Positions 35,446 to 48,058 are shown, numbered from the stretch's first letter. The stretch: 64,000 bases of DNA from Topomyia yanbarensis (GCF_030247195.1 NC_080670.1:28103497-28167496); one strand, 5' to 3'. Made by a program: numbers and translations. Notes: a model not told the origin generated them from the letters alone.

Positions 35446-35583
35446 ATAAGGGTTAGTGCATTGGGAGTCTCAAAGGTTGCTGGTTCGAATCCTGCCTCTG
35501 GGGGATTTTTTTTTTCACATAGTCGCATTCGCTTCACTCACCATTTGGATCTGTTTTCCCCGTTGGATTCCACCAAAACGGCC
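35446..35583 (+). mobile_element. tRNA-derived SINE (family 2), plus copy
   Basis: GGGTTAGTGCATTGGGAGTC, box B GGTTCGAATCC at 35,482-35,492, a T9 run, and the tail TTCACTCACCATTTGGATC ... CCGTTGGATTCCACC. The head resembles a tRNA gene but the acceptor stem is not complementary, so it is a SINE head, not a functional tRNA. Confidence 0.78.
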
Positions 35584-35711
35584 TGTAGAAGCTGTTTTGT
35601 CTCATGTCCTGAGGCAAAGCTCCCCCCAGTCGCTTCGTGCGATTATGTCCAAAACAATGCTGTTATGTGCAAGGTATAGGTCTCAGTACTGCAATTTTTC
35701 CTTCAACTGAT

Positions 35712-35990
35712 TCAGCGTTCATCCATTAACGTAAGTAGGGCTCGCGCCGTTTCACATCGAAGAGGTGGAAACTCGAATGAAGGCTTCACACATTTCTGCT
35801 TCAAAGTTCGAGGGTTTTGGTAAAGGTTCGCAAGTAGATTCCATGCTGTCGCATAATTCGGTGCACTTATGGGTATGAATCGAATAAATTTAAGAGTCGC
35901 CAAAAAATGACTCGTAAATTATCAAAATTTATCTATTTCTCAAACCGACCGTTGAACGTTTGAATTTTCACACCACGCAGAAATGACTGA
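35712..35990 (-). pseudogene. BEL/Pao gag relic
   Basis: The minus strand reads KIQTFNGRFE near 35,970 and, in the 63-codon frame at 35,903-35,712, FIPISAPNYATAWNLLANLY followed by NPRTLKQKC. The I.I...NY..AW.LL...Y.NPR block is typical of the Pao-type gag domain. Together with the fragments at 34.9-34.4 and 33.5-32.7 kb it represents one dismembered element. Confidence 0.75.
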
Positions 35991-36329
35991 GTTGATCGTA
36001 TCCCGAGGAAACGAAAAGCCTGTAATTCCCCCATGCTCATGGTCCAAATTTTCCCACACTGCATGGTGGTTTGAGTACAACGACATACGGTACCTAAATG
36101 CTATAAATTCAGTAAGAGCTCAGTAAGGTTACTCAAACAAATGGTAACTAGCCGAATTGATAGGCATATATTATACAGGGGCTGAACCACAATAGATCAA
36201 TAGGTCGCAGTGGTTAATGTACCCAACAACTTACAAACGCGGAAGGGATTCCAGTGAATATTTGCACGGAAGCATTCTATTTCCACCATTTCGGATTGTC
36301 AAGAAATCCGTTCTACGATTGAATTAGCC

Positions 36330-36740
36330 AACCACCGATGTTTCGAAAAAATTCTACAATTTATCCTAGTTTCAGTTCGGATTGTCCAGAGATTCGTGTT
36401 TTGACCGAGTTTGCAAACTACTGATGTTTCGAAGAAATTTTATAGTTTATCCTAATTTCAATCAAACTGTTTTGAACACTACGTTTTTTGTCGTCGCCAG
36501 TTGTTTGCTTTAATTTAGTTCGTCGTAACTTCTAGTCCTCCTATCTTTGTGAGCATTTGCTATCTGTTTGCATCCATCAGGGTTGGGCATCCGGTGGTGA
36601 CTTCTGCAGATGACTTCCGTGTAAGAAATTATTCATATAATTGTAGCACAATGGTTTATAGGAACCTAGAAAAAAGAATACGTTATTAGGGAGTTTCGAT
36701 TTGATTTTTGAATATTTACAAACAATAAAAATGTTACGAT
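36330..36740 (+). repeat. Diverged ~400 bp dispersed repeat, copy 2
   Basis: Direct-orientation homologue of 27,860-28,230. It begins with a short internal duplication: GTTTCGAA.AAATTCTACAAT and GTTTCGAAGAAATTTTATAG occur at about 36,341 and 36,429. No coding potential is recognised. Confidence 0.65.
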
Positions 36741-36839
36741 GTTTCAATTGCCGCAAGGTTCTCCTGTATCGATTTTGTTGGCTATTTTCGGCAAATTTAA
36801 GACTAAGAGACAACGAAAGCAATGAAATTGAAAGACGGA

Positions 36840-39180
36840 TCGGTATTCTAGAGTGAGTCAGTTATAATCTTAGAACGGAAAACTAGGACTAGGCAGGCTC
36901 ATATAGACATGATCGAAGGGAAATGTGAAGAGTCTTTTGCCTTCTGTTAAGTAGGAGTTGGGCGTTGCACCCAAGTCTACCGCATGGTCATTAATAGAAC
37001 ATAACTTATCATCATGTTTTACCGCCGACGCCGGTCTCTCCGGCTAATTTGACCCTTTCAAAAGTTTTACACAAACTTCAACAACATTTCAAGACTAATC
37101 TTGCCTTGTCGCTAAAAACCTTGAAGAATCTCCAAAAATCTTGCAGCACAACACTGGAACTGTCTAACCATCTCGAAAACTATCAAACTTAGTAACAAGA
37201 TTTGAAGCCACTATCGGTATCATGATTTAAGCAAATGCCGTAAACAAATACACTGTGATATTCTGTTATTATGGATGTCTGGAGAAGTCGAGAATGAATT
37301 ATTATTATTAATCCCAATCAAGTGGTTCAGCAAGCAATATGTAGCTGTGGATCAAAAATTTAATCTTTCGTGTTTTTTAAGACCAACAAGAAGGACATTT
37401 ATCAAACAAATAAGGTATTGCAAATAGGCATACAGTATAGTAAAATAAAAAGACGACTAATTAAAGCAAAATAAATCTGTTCAAATATGTTGTCATATCA
37501 CAGTCGCTTCAGATATTTTTCCTTGTGACTCAATTGTAGTCTCTCAACAAACTTTCAACGAGTAACTAATATTTTTCAAATACTCCTTCGAAAGTGCGAC
37601 CATCTCCACAGTTTTGAATAGCAACTAAATCAAAAACTTTCTTCCAGCCAATCTGTTTCACTCGGTCAGTGCCAAAAACTTTCGAAGCATGAACATTGAA
37701 ATCAACAAATTTAATCATTGCCAACTTTTTAATCCCGACAGCGTTCCAGACTAGCTGCTAGTCCTGCTTTATCCGACCTAGTGCTATTAAAAAACAAAAA
37801 TCTCCGCCATATCATTCGCTTTTCCCCCGCGCAAAAAGTACAGGTGAAAAGCAACCCTAATATGTGCGCAGTTGAACTTGGAACTTATTTTCCGATAAGA
37901 GTTTTTTGTTTGTTTTTGAAACCATAAATTTCAACTTCAAACAACCAACCTCCGTTCTCCTTTCCAAAGTATGTCCCCGACCATCGTTGGGTTTGGGACC
38001 CCGCAAATACCGGACCGAATGATGGTCACACCCAAGCGCAAGACCCTGACCGTGAGAGCAGGCACCCCTGTGTAGCGGATCCTGCGGCAGCAGGAAAAAC
38101 ACCCACACACCAGTAAGCGATGTATATAGAGCAGTGGGAAACAACGCAAAATGACGACGGCGACAACTACTGCAGAGCACCACTACCATGTAATGCATTT
38201 TCACTTTCAATTTAAATTTTTCAATTTTAAAATCGTTACCGGGAAGCGGGGGAGCTCGCACCACATAGCGTTATGTAAAGTATGACTGCATCGGTAGGAT
38301 ACTACTACTTCCGGAAAGTTGACGGTAGCTTACGGCTGGTAGTAGGTGGTGTGAGCGGGGCGCGACTGGTAGACTACGGCTAGTGCGCAGCTGTCAACGA
38401 AGTCGAAAGCTCGCCACAAGGCCAAACGGATACTATCACTACTACTACTACTACTACTGGTGCCGGGGTAGACAATGAGATACAATCCGAAGAGACTGCC
38501 GCCGCATGGTAATTGACGGGGAGTCCGGCTAGCTAGCGTAATAAGCTGAGCGAGGGAGATGGCGATGTACAGAAGTGTGGAACTCAAAATTACTATTAGT
38601 GAGCAGCTAGCGACTACGGTGGAATTCGGAAGAGACCAGTAGAAGATGTAGGAAGTGGTTCCAGGACAATCATAAGTATTCTTTCTGACAAATATAGATC
38701 AAGTCAGTTACTCAAATTTGAAAAAAAAATTTTGGAAGCTAAAGAGCTGAGTATTAAATTGATCGACTCCATTTGACAAATTATCTATGTTTATTGATGA
38801 GAGGAGACGGACTCTTACCCACTAAAACAGCGAACGTTTTTTCCAGACACTCGCTCGCGTAAATTCGCCAGTTAACGGGCTCAGTTGCAATGAAAGTGTC
38901 GCTTTCAAAGCTACAGCTACAGATATCCTGCGAAAGCTGATATTTTTAGCGAAAGTCGATAGTTTCATATACTCATAAATATCTTTCTCGTCGTCGTTCA
39001 CGTCCTTACTTATTGCACTCACTGGTCAAAAATCAGAATACAGCATCGCACGCATTTGCTTCGTGAAAATTTATCCTTAATATGATACGTGAAAATTTTA
39101 CCGTTCATAGGTGCAAAGCGTTGTCTGCGTCATGGTAGTGCCTTGTGTTTTATATTACAGAATTAGGTAGGAAGAAAACG
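36840..39180. other. No recognised gene; GC-richer segments at 37,930-38,110 and 38,300-38,600
   Basis: Contains a TACTACTAC run near 38,439-38,458. Minus frames of 85 and 135 codons (38,330-38,587 and 37,857-38,264) have no domain known to me. No repeat family from elsewhere in the window is seen here. Confidence 0.35.
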
Positions 39181-39182
39181 GA

Positions 39183-39479
39183 TCAGTTCAATCGGCTTCT
39201 AACCACAAAAACACTATTGTAAATCCATGACCTCTTCCGACATGAACCGATGAAGGATGGCGGCAAATTGTGCAGTCGTACCTCGATATTGTTATCGTCC
39301 ATATTCAAGATGATTTTAATTCGAACGCTGTCACTCGCAATCTCGTGCCTTAGATTGTTTTGCAAAATAGAACTTTTCGTCTGACCATATTTGTTGAAGG
39401 TTATCAGTACTCGGTGGTTTATATGATGGAATTGCATACAGGCGATTTCCGTAAGCCTAAACTTCATTTTAACCTTCAA
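39183..39479 (-). pseudogene. Non-LTR ORF1 relic (N-terminal part)
   Basis: The 98-codon minus frame begins MKVKMKFRLTEIACMQFHHI and has HRVLITFNKYGQTK, NNLRHEIASDSVRIKI and EVRLHNLPPSFIG, colinear with ORF1 at 24,535-25,345 (VKVKMELDLTEVSHVQLHHT, VVLITFNSLAEA, NNTQHDVEYENVKTKI, EIKLHDLAPRT). The frame is lost after about residue 78. Confidence 0.75.
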
Positions 39480-40390
39480 TAAATGATCCTCGTCTAGAAT
39501 ACTCTTGCAATCTTATGTAGAGACCTGAAGTAAATGGGCACTATATTTAAACTAACCCAAACTAAATATAGGTAACAAATTTGAAAATACCGAATTGATT
39601 TGACAAACAAAAGGTTTTACATGTTGCAACGTTTTGGCAATAATGATTTTATGCTAGGCTAAATACTGTTTAAATCTAAATCCAATAAAGCGAAGGTACT
39701 TTTTTCGATGTTTTTCAAAACTGGAAGTACGATAGGTCACTATATTCGAAGTTCAATAAAACAATATATAAGAAAGTCAGCGGTTCAACTTTTATCTGAA
39801 GAGTATGAATACGGCAGATTATTTAAAAATAAACAACACAAATAATAAATGCAATCCATTGACGGAAGTGACAAATGATGTGAAAAATCATGAAACCGCG
39901 GAAGGAAATATTTAAAAAAAACATGCGTCTGGTTTTGTAATTGCGAACGATATCTTCGGTATCCTCGTCAGAGTGTAGAATTGAAGTTGTGCATTCCGGC
40001 TAATGATGTTGCTTAGCTGTGCGACGAACACGTTTGCGCTTCGGAGCATTTTTTTTGGATTCCTTTTCCTTCTCTTTTTTGATAATATTTTTTTTTTTAC
40101 TTCAAAAACACCTTGAATTATTATATTGTTAACTCACGCGAAATATCTGGCACCGAGCACTTTCCTTTCACACGAGCACGCATCTATTTCACGCTACACG
40201 AGCGTCCTTTGCAATAGCATAGCAAAGATAAAACCCTATACTTGTTGTATCCCTACCCCTATTTGACCTCACTTTGCTCTACTTATAACAAAATCCTTAA
40301 AAACGCGTTTTTGAAAATTCAATGTTCCAAAAATCAATTCCAATTTTTTATCATTGTTAATACTGTTATTTTTAGCTTTAGATAGGTTCA
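39480..40390. other. No recognised gene
   Basis: AT-rich sequence; no repeat or domain recognised. Confidence 0.35.
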
Positions 40391-40394
40391 GGTC

Positions 40395-41090
40395 ACTGAT
40401 TCTGACGTTGAAAATGTAAAATTCAAAATGGCGGATTCAATATGGCGACTGTGCTTGGCTAAATTTCATGTTTTCTATATTGGCCTAAAACATCTTACAA
40501 GGGGTTTTCGGGATCACTGATTCTGATTCTGACGTCGCAAATGAAAAATTCAAAATGGCTGATCCAATATGGCGACTGTGCTTGGTTAAATTATTTTTTA
40601 TATTGGCCTAAAACGTTTTACAGGGGGGGTTTCGGGGTCGGTGATCTTGATTCTGACGTCGAAAATGTAAAATTCGAAATGGCAGATCCAATTTGGTGAC
40701 TGTGCGATGCTATTGTGCAGCCTATTGTGCTATTGTGCTGATTCTGATTCTGACGTCGAAAATGGTAAATTCAAAATATCACATCCAATATGGCGACTGC
40801 GCTTAGCTACATTTCAGGTTTTTTGTATTGACCTAAAACGTCTTACATCGGGTTTTCGGGATCACTGATTCTGACGTCGCAAATGTAAAATTCAAAATGG
40901 CGGATCCAATATGGCGACTGTGCTTGGTTAAATTTCGGGTTTTTTTTATATTGGTCTAAAACGTTTTACAGGGGGGTTTTCTGGGTCGGTGATCTTGATT
41001 CTGACGTCAAAAATGTAAAATTCGAAATGGCGGATCCAATTTGGCAACTGTGCAATGCTATTGTGCAACCGCCATTTTGAATTTTCAAAT
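40395..41090 (+). repeat. ~95-130 bp tandem array, six units
   Basis: The block TCTGACGTCGAAAATG, followed by AAATTC.AAATGGCGGATC and CAATATGGCGACTGTGC, recurs at about 40,401, 40,528, 40,654, 40,750, 40,870 and 41,000. Two subtypes alternate in their lead (GGATCACTGATTCTGA and GGGTCGGTGATCTTGA), so a higher-order unit of two is likely. Confidence 0.8.
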
Positions 41091-41109
41091 TCTGTAATCA
41101 GAATCGTCC

Positions 41110-41420
41110 TCAAAAACCACATAATCTATTTTTATGCTAGTTGAGAAGTTATTCCTGTCTCTCAGAATCTTTTTTACACAAACAATAATAAACTCCATTT
41201 TTGCATATTTTGATAATTTTTTTTCAAAAAAAACAGACCTGCGAAAAATTCTGCAAAAAATCTATTTAAATATTTGAATAAATTTGAAAAACATTATTTT
41301 ATATATAGTCTTGTTATTTTCATAAAAAAAACTGTAAAAATGTGAATACTTTACTCGAATTCACCAACATAAATCCTCGATTTAAATTTTCTTAGCCTCA
41401 AAAATTAAAACCAGCTGGGA
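41110..41420. other. No recognised feature
   Basis: AT-rich spacer between the tandem array and the GC-rich stretch. Confidence 0.35.
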
Positions 41421-43460
41421 ACAATTACCCTAGCAAAATCTCTCCCGTCCGTTCAACACTCGGCTCGAAGAGTACGGAACCATTCGGAGTTAAATTGACG
41501 ACCTCGTCCCGGAACGGAACGGCCGCCGATCGTTGGCGTCGTCATCGGCGGTGTGACTAGCTGTGGCTTGCTACAACAGCCGCGGCATACGATGGCCATT
41601 CCGTCGTGTCACGAGCAAAGAAGGCCAACGGAAAGCGAAACGTATCCGTCGTCCCTCGATAGCCGGGGCCGGCTGTCTCATGCAAACTTCTGCGGGCGGC
41701 ATATCACTTGCCTACTCTTTTCAATTCTCAGGCAGGCAGCGTCCGCAGCCCAGGTGGTGGAAGGTATGGTGTGACCGACCAGGAGGTGAAACCGAACCCA
41801 GTGTAAATAGTTTTCATTTTCATGTTCATGGCCATCTCTTCGCATGTGTCCCCCACGCCGTCAATGGGGGTTTGTAAGGGTGTACGAATACAAACACACG
41901 TGCACCGTTACTCGTGGGCATTGAATGTGTGCGTGATCCCCTCTTCTTTTCACGATCAACGGAGAGGAGTTTTTCTCACTCGAGTGAGAAAAACTGGCAC
42001 GCCTGAGAGGCAGGCGAGGTACAGCAGGCCATGGAGCGGGTTGTTTTTTGTTGCTGTAGAAACGACATGTTTCTGTGTAAATATGTTGCTACATAATAAC
42101 GTTTTTCCGTAGAAAATTGCTCCACTCCAGAAGGTGCCGGAGATTGACGGAGTTCGAGTTGGAGCGTAAAATGAAAAACGAGAGCGAGAGGGAATCTAAT
42201 TATGAACCCTCTAGAGGACTGTTGGCTTGGTTGGTTATTTGTTCAGTGACGTAATAAAATTATTCAAAAGGGAGTTTAGCATGAAATAAAAGATGGCTTC
42301 TTTGTGGGTAGATTTAATTTTTGACAACCCTTCAAAAGCTTCGTCGAAAGACGTATATCAGTCGCAACTTTGCACAAAACTCAAAACAATGAAGCTTATC
42401 AGTTTCGTGAAAGTTTGTTAACAAAATTCGCCATTTTCCTCTTAGAAAAAAACCCTATCCCACCCCGTTGCAAAAAAACAACAGCAAAAAACCGCAAGAT
42501 AATAAAAGAGCTCTTCAATTTCAATTAGTTGGCCTTGACGTCTTTTGTAAACCCATAATCACGTTGCGAGATCTTCTTGACTTTCACGTAATCCATTTTC
42601 ATTGCAGGTCCCACCGGATCCCAGTAGGCTCTCCTCCCCACTACGGAGTGGAATCCAAAAGGAGCTGTGGACGTAGTTGACGTATCTACGGCGCAATTCA
42701 TATCTATTCCAACAAACACCATTTTCGGGACGCTGTAGAACGAACTGTTTATTCAATTAGTTGGGGCGAACAACAAATGCAGGCCCGGAGGAACCCCGCA
42801 CGAAAAGCCGGCTACCATTACCAGTTATGTAATTGGCTTTTATTGATTAATGTTATGTACCTCAGCCAGTTCCCGGTCGTTTACATCGTCGTTGTGTGGA
42901 CGTTTATGGTTCTGTTTGTCCTGCGCCTGAATGTAGTATGTTCTACGGTATATGTACTGCCGTTGACAACGGTCTTCTCCTCCCGACTCCTGACCGCACC
43001 GGTGCTTGTTTAAGGACCCAGTTTGGCAGTATCTGGCCGGGATTCCACAACTTCAACGATGAGCGGTCGGATGGTGTTTTTGGTTGATTGGGGGTTAGGG
43101 TAACGATGGAAGGGAAACTTTTCCTTTCTAACTCTCGATTTTTCGATCGCTTCGGCGTCCGGAACCGAGACCCGCACGCGGTACCCGTTCCATCATAGTC
43201 AATCGCAGCAAGCCGTTCGAGTCGGGTATTGGTTGCGATGATGAAGGATGAAAATGGTAGGTACTGTGAGGGAGGGGGAGGGTTTAAATAGATTATGGGG
43301 CTAACAGTGTTCGAAGAGCGGGACCATCCTTTTCGGTTCGGTGGAAAGATTGATGGTCAGGGTCTAGATAGGAGGGTTCTGGAACTTGCCGGGTGAAGGT
43401 AGGATATATGAAAAATGTAGGACTACCTTGCGTTTCGGGGACAGGTTTCAGGTGGGATGA
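41420..43460. other. GC-rich, repeat-poor stretch without a recognised gene
   Basis: Base composition is markedly more GC-rich than its surroundings and I see no transposon. Overlapping frames of 63-104 codons on both strands lack recognisable domains. It could be regulatory DNA or a non-coding exon. The exact 28 bp palindrome at 41,968-41,995 lies within it. Confidence 0.4.
41968..41995. repeat. Perfect 28 bp palindrome
   Basis: AGTTTTTCTCACTC is followed at once by its complement, with no loop and CTCGAG at the centre. It is either a cruciform-prone site or a symmetric protein-binding site. Confidence 0.9.
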
Positions 43461-43889
43461 ATTGTAGGGTATTCGGATATTGGCTGCAGGGACTGGGAGA
43501 ATCGATTTTCTATCCAGCCAGTAGATACGCGCAGGAACCCGGCATACATAAGCTTGCTATGGAACCTGTGGTGAAATGGAGTCAACTTCGGAAAGGAGTG
43601 GAGTTTGAATTGTTTGTTTGTTTATTGATTGGAAATTCTCTCAAGGGCATTTGTTTGCATTCCGCACAACATTGTGCCGTATGGTTCTACTTGAATTGTT
43701 GAATAGAGTATGGTACGAGAGATTTTCAAGTACATTCACCAGAAGAGCAGTAGCGAAACAAATATTAGTTCATATAAATCATTGGTTCTGTTTCGATAGA
43801 CTTCGCAACCGATTCTCAGCGAACTGGAAAGTTTCAGGACTAATGCTGTGATGGTACTGGCATTAAGAATATATCCTGATTGTTTTATT

Positions 43890-44050
43890 TTTGTAGCAGA
43901 CCATGTACGTACAGTGCGAAGAACGAGCTTCGAGTGGTCTGCATAAAACAGTTTGCAATTAGCTACCAATAGCAATGTGATATGCGTTGAAAAATAGTGC
44001 GAATAGCAAGGCACTGAAGTTACTGCCTTGTGGAACACATGATTTATTCA
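43890..44050 (-). pseudogene. Reverse transcriptase fragment (non-LTR)
   Basis: Minus frames give [18 protein letters not shown] (RT box 4 type, near 44,040-43,985), a stop, then in a shifted frame CKLFYADHSKLVL (Y-A-D box with the second D changed to H) near 43,955-43,915. It resembles jockey-like RTs. Clade not determined. Confidence 0.65.
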
Positions 44051-44148
44051 AGAACAACGGTGATATGCAGCCATAGAATTTCCGTTGTAAAATTCTTCTG
44101 GAAAAATAAAACTTCAACCGAAACACAAGTTGCGAAGAAACGACGAGA

Positions 44149-44347
<199 letters not shown>

Positions 44348-45664
44348 TAACTTGGCACCAATTTCGTCGAATACTGCTTTCATATCAGTGTATATGTCAT
44401 CAATCTCTGCTTTGGCTTCCATGACTGTCATGCTCTTTGAAGACGAAACTCGGCATCCATGTTGGTTGGAGGAAATGTAATACTTTGCACAGCCTAACAC
44501 AGCACCACTGATATTAATCTTGAGAAGATTGGAGAGCTGATTATTGCGCGATAATTAATCATATTGTGCCGATCGCCTTTCCCAAAAATGGGAAAATATA
44601 AAGCAAAAAGAAACAAAACATTCAAAAAATAGGTAGCGAAAGTAAGACAAAATAAGGTAAAAATAACAAATAAATGCTCACAAAACACAGAAACAACACA
44701 AAAAGCAAAAAAAAACAAAGAACCTGAACATGAAAAAATAAGGAAGAGAGAGTTAATAAATAGTAACCAAAAAAACAGAAAAACTAGTATGATAAATATA
44801 GGACAGAAAGCGCAAAGAGCAAGTAACAAGCACATAGGCCGAATAACAAAAAAATCGAAGCAAAAAATAAACTAAAAAAAGCCACAAATACATTGAAAAA
44901 AATGAAATAAGACAACGAAACTGAAATTTAAAAAAAGAGAGCCAAACCAATACGACAAAAATTAAGCAAAGAAAAGAAAACAAAATGCCAAAACACAAAC
45001 TAACAACAACAATTAAAAAAATGAATTTGGACAAAAAACCTCAATAAGCAAATAAAGAAAAAAATTGAGCAGGAAAATAACAGTTCAAATATAAAAAATA
45101 GCAGTAAAAATAGAAAGCAAAACGCAAAGATCAATTAACAAGAAGAACATAACAAACAGGAATCAAAGCATCGCACAAGAGGACAGAGGTGAAAAACAAC
45201 AAAAACAAATTAGAGCTTAACAAAATAGAAACTAAACGAAAATCAGAAAATAAAAATAAGCAAGTAAAACGAGTCAAGAACGAAAAATGCTACAAAATAG
45301 AAAACCCAAAGAATAAACTAAAAATAAAAAAGGACAAGAAAACAAAAAAAAATAAAAACAAAAAGACAAAGAACAAAAACGCAAAAACAGCCAAGAAAGA
45401 GAAGAAAAAAACAAGGTTTATTTAAATAAATACATAAAATTTGAATACGAAATTCAAGCTGAAATCAAGACAAGCAGCACAATAAATGAAAAACAATAAA
45501 AAAGACCAACCAAGAAATAAATAACCGCAAGATGATATCAAAACAAAAAGCACAATAAACTTGAACAAAAAGAAATATAAACAAAGTACCGATAAAATAA
45601 AAACGAACGGAATTGTAAAACATAAAAGGATAAAGCAAAACAAACAGACAAAGGATATTGTCCC

Positions 45665-46035
45665 CCATCTTGTAAATAGAATTGTATCCCTAGTTTTAAA
45701 ACACCGGTGAATTTTCTCATAAATATTTTTTCCCCCGTTTGTGTACCAAACTATATTGTTAGTTTTAAGATAACTGTAAATATTTCCTAAAAAACTATTA
45801 CTATTGAATTCCTTGTTTTAAAATTTTTCATAAAAAAAATCTTTTGCTCCTTCTCTTGTATATAGAATCTTATTTCTAGTCTTAAGATAGCTGTAAAATT
45901 TTTCTCTTAAAAAAAAAAATATTTCACCATTGTAACCTCCTAGTTTTAAAATATCCAAAATGTAAAAACAAAAGAATTTGGCACCGCCAAGCTAACGCAT
46001 TTGTGCCTATCAAATAAACGAAATGAATTAAAAAA
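45665..46035 (+). mobile_element. Non-LTR retrotransposon 3' end
   Basis: Degenerate ~65-75 bp repeats (GTATATAGAATCTTATTTCT, CTAGTTTTAAAA blocks at 45,673, 45,740, 45,858 and 45,928) are followed by GGCACCGCCAAGCTAACGC, TTTGTGCCTATC and AAATAAACGAAATGAATT, then poly(A). This looks like a retrotransposon 3' UTR with polyadenylation signal and tail. No coding part is attached. Confidence 0.55.
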
Positions 46036-46874
46036 AAAACAGACAAAGGATTAAATTTAAAAGAAATGAAATGTAAACGAATAAAGAACACCAAGAAAGC
46101 AAAAAAAAACGAACAAAAATCAAAAACAGTTAAAAAACTAGATAAAAAGCCTAAAATGATGCCTCAACGGAACGCAAAACTGGACACACAAAGAAAAAAA
46201 CGAACAAGGAACAAAAAAAGAAACAAAACCAAACAACGATAACAAAACACAAATGAACCAAAAAAATATACAGTGCCAATGAACAAATAATAAATCAAAG
46301 CTAAAAACAAAACAAAAATAAAATAACAAAAAAGCAAAAAAACAAAGCACAGAAAAATACGAAAACAACATAGACAAAAACAAAACGAACAGGAAAAATG
46401 GATAAAAATAACGAAGGAAAAAAACAGAAAAAGTAGCTGACAAGAAAAAACAAAGCAAAATAACAATAAAAAACAAGAAACGGCAGTCAACAAAAACATG
46501 AGAAATGAAAGATAAGACACAAGGCAAAAACGAAAATAAAAAATAAAGCAATAAAAAAAATCAAAAGACAAGTATCGAACGGAAAAAATCTACAAAAACC
46601 CTATATACAAAACAAGCAAAAAAGAAAGACAAGCTATTAAAAAACAGAAATAAAGGCAGATAAAGGTGAGTAAAATGAAAAAAAGAACAAACGTAATAGA
46701 TAAATAATACAAGAAAATCAAGACTAACAGCACAGAAAGCAAAAAAAGCATAAAAGCCATAAAGTTAAGCTATAAAACAAATTAGAAAAAACCACGACAG
46801 AAAACACGAAGCAGAAGAAAAACAGGTTACAAAAAACAAAAAAAAGAAGCCATGAAAATGAAAAGATTAGATAA

Positions 46875-47034
46875 TTGGGCGTAGCGTAGTTGGCAAATCG
46901 ATTGCCTTGTACGCAGCGCACCTGGGTTCGAGTCCCGACCCCGCGCATAGGGTTAGAAATTTCTCATAAGAGATTTTTCTAACCCGAAGAGGCGAATGAC
47001 CTTAAGGTTAAAACCTCTATAATCGAAATAAAAC
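46875..47034 (+). mobile_element. tRNA-derived SINE (family 1), best copy
   Basis: Box A TAGCGTAGTTGG (46,882-46,893) and box B GGTTCGAGTCC (46,925-46,935) form the pol III promoter of the tRNA-like head. The body is TAGGGTTAGAAATTTCTC, AGAGATTTTTCTAACCC, TTAAGGTTAAAACCTC, and the end TATAATCGAAATAAAA. The body contains an inverted pair (GGGTTAGAAA...TTTCTAACCC). Copies at 5.5, 8.6 and 53.2 kb are more decayed. Confidence 0.88.
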
Positions 47035-47384
47035 AAAATAGCAAAACCAAAAATAAAACAAAAATAGACACAAAACAAAGAGCTTGAAACAAATCAATTA
47101 CGAGAAAACATAAAACCAATACAAAGCAAAACAAAAAAAACAATGATAAAACAAGAAAGACAAGAAATGAAACGAAAACTAAAGCAAAAATAATAAAAAC
47201 ATCACAACCAAAAGGAGAATAAAAACAAACTAAAAAGCAAAAAGAACCTAAAATAAGAAGCAGAAAACAAAAAAAAACTAGCTTAAAAACGCCCAACAAA
47301 AAACCTAAAAGCATAAAAAATATATGACAAACAAATCAAAAAATACTGCAAGCAGAAATAAATACTAAGCACAAAAAGAAAAAC

Positions 47385-48058
47385 CTATTTTAATCCACCA
47401 AGTGGTGCAACTGTGCCTTTCTCATTTGCCCAAACTACGATTCCATGGTTGGTTAAGTTCAATATACCAGTGGAAATGTATATTCCATATTCAGTACGAT
47501 TCGCACATACATACAATGGATCGACAGCCACGAACTCGAGATGCTCTGTGTTGACGCTGAAACACTTGAAACCAGCGGCGGATTCAGGAGGGGGAGGGTC
47601 CGAGGGGTCCGTATAATATTTAATTGGCTCAATCAGCACTAGCTCAGTGTTGTCTTTCGGTAAACTTATTTTATCATTCGGGGCTGTGTGTGTGTGCGTG
47701 AAGGGGATGAGTAACCCACAACCGAACCACCCCCCCCCCCAAGTCTATGTTGGTATGCCTACTAGGTGAAGGTTATTGGGACGAGAGAGTGGTAGGTCTG
47801 GAGGAGGTGCATTAGGTGGTCGTTTGAGGAGGATCTGATGAGGGGTTTTGAGGGGAGGTGGCTTGATGGGGTGGGACTTGAGGAGAGGAAGGGTGTTTCG
47901 CGAAGGGTAGTGTGTAATGTGGGGGGGCAACTTCTCACTGCATAGCCCTAGCTCCGCCCCTGTTAAAATACAGATCACCTATATAAGGAAAAAATTAGGT
48001 TGATTAAGTTGGCGGTTTTCAGAGTGGTTGCATAACCTTTCCGAAAGGCAATTTTTGT
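47385..48058 (+). mobile_element. TTGCCTTTCTC/AGAAAGGCAA family element, copy 1
   Basis: Starts near ATTTTAATCCACCAAGTGG, then GTGCCTTTCTCATTTG, AGCCACGAACT, ACGCTGAAACACTTGAAA, a G-rich middle, and ends in GGTTGCATAACCTTTC and GAAAGGCAATTTT. The same order of blocks is found at 50,257-50,883 and, reversed, at 60,545-61,417. No coding sequence is recognised. A high-copy non-autonomous element is likely. Confidence 0.75.

Noticed and set aside
46875..46945. Possible tRNA gene
   Set aside because: A and B boxes are good, but the sequence lacks a closing acceptor stem and is one of four copies with a common SINE tail.
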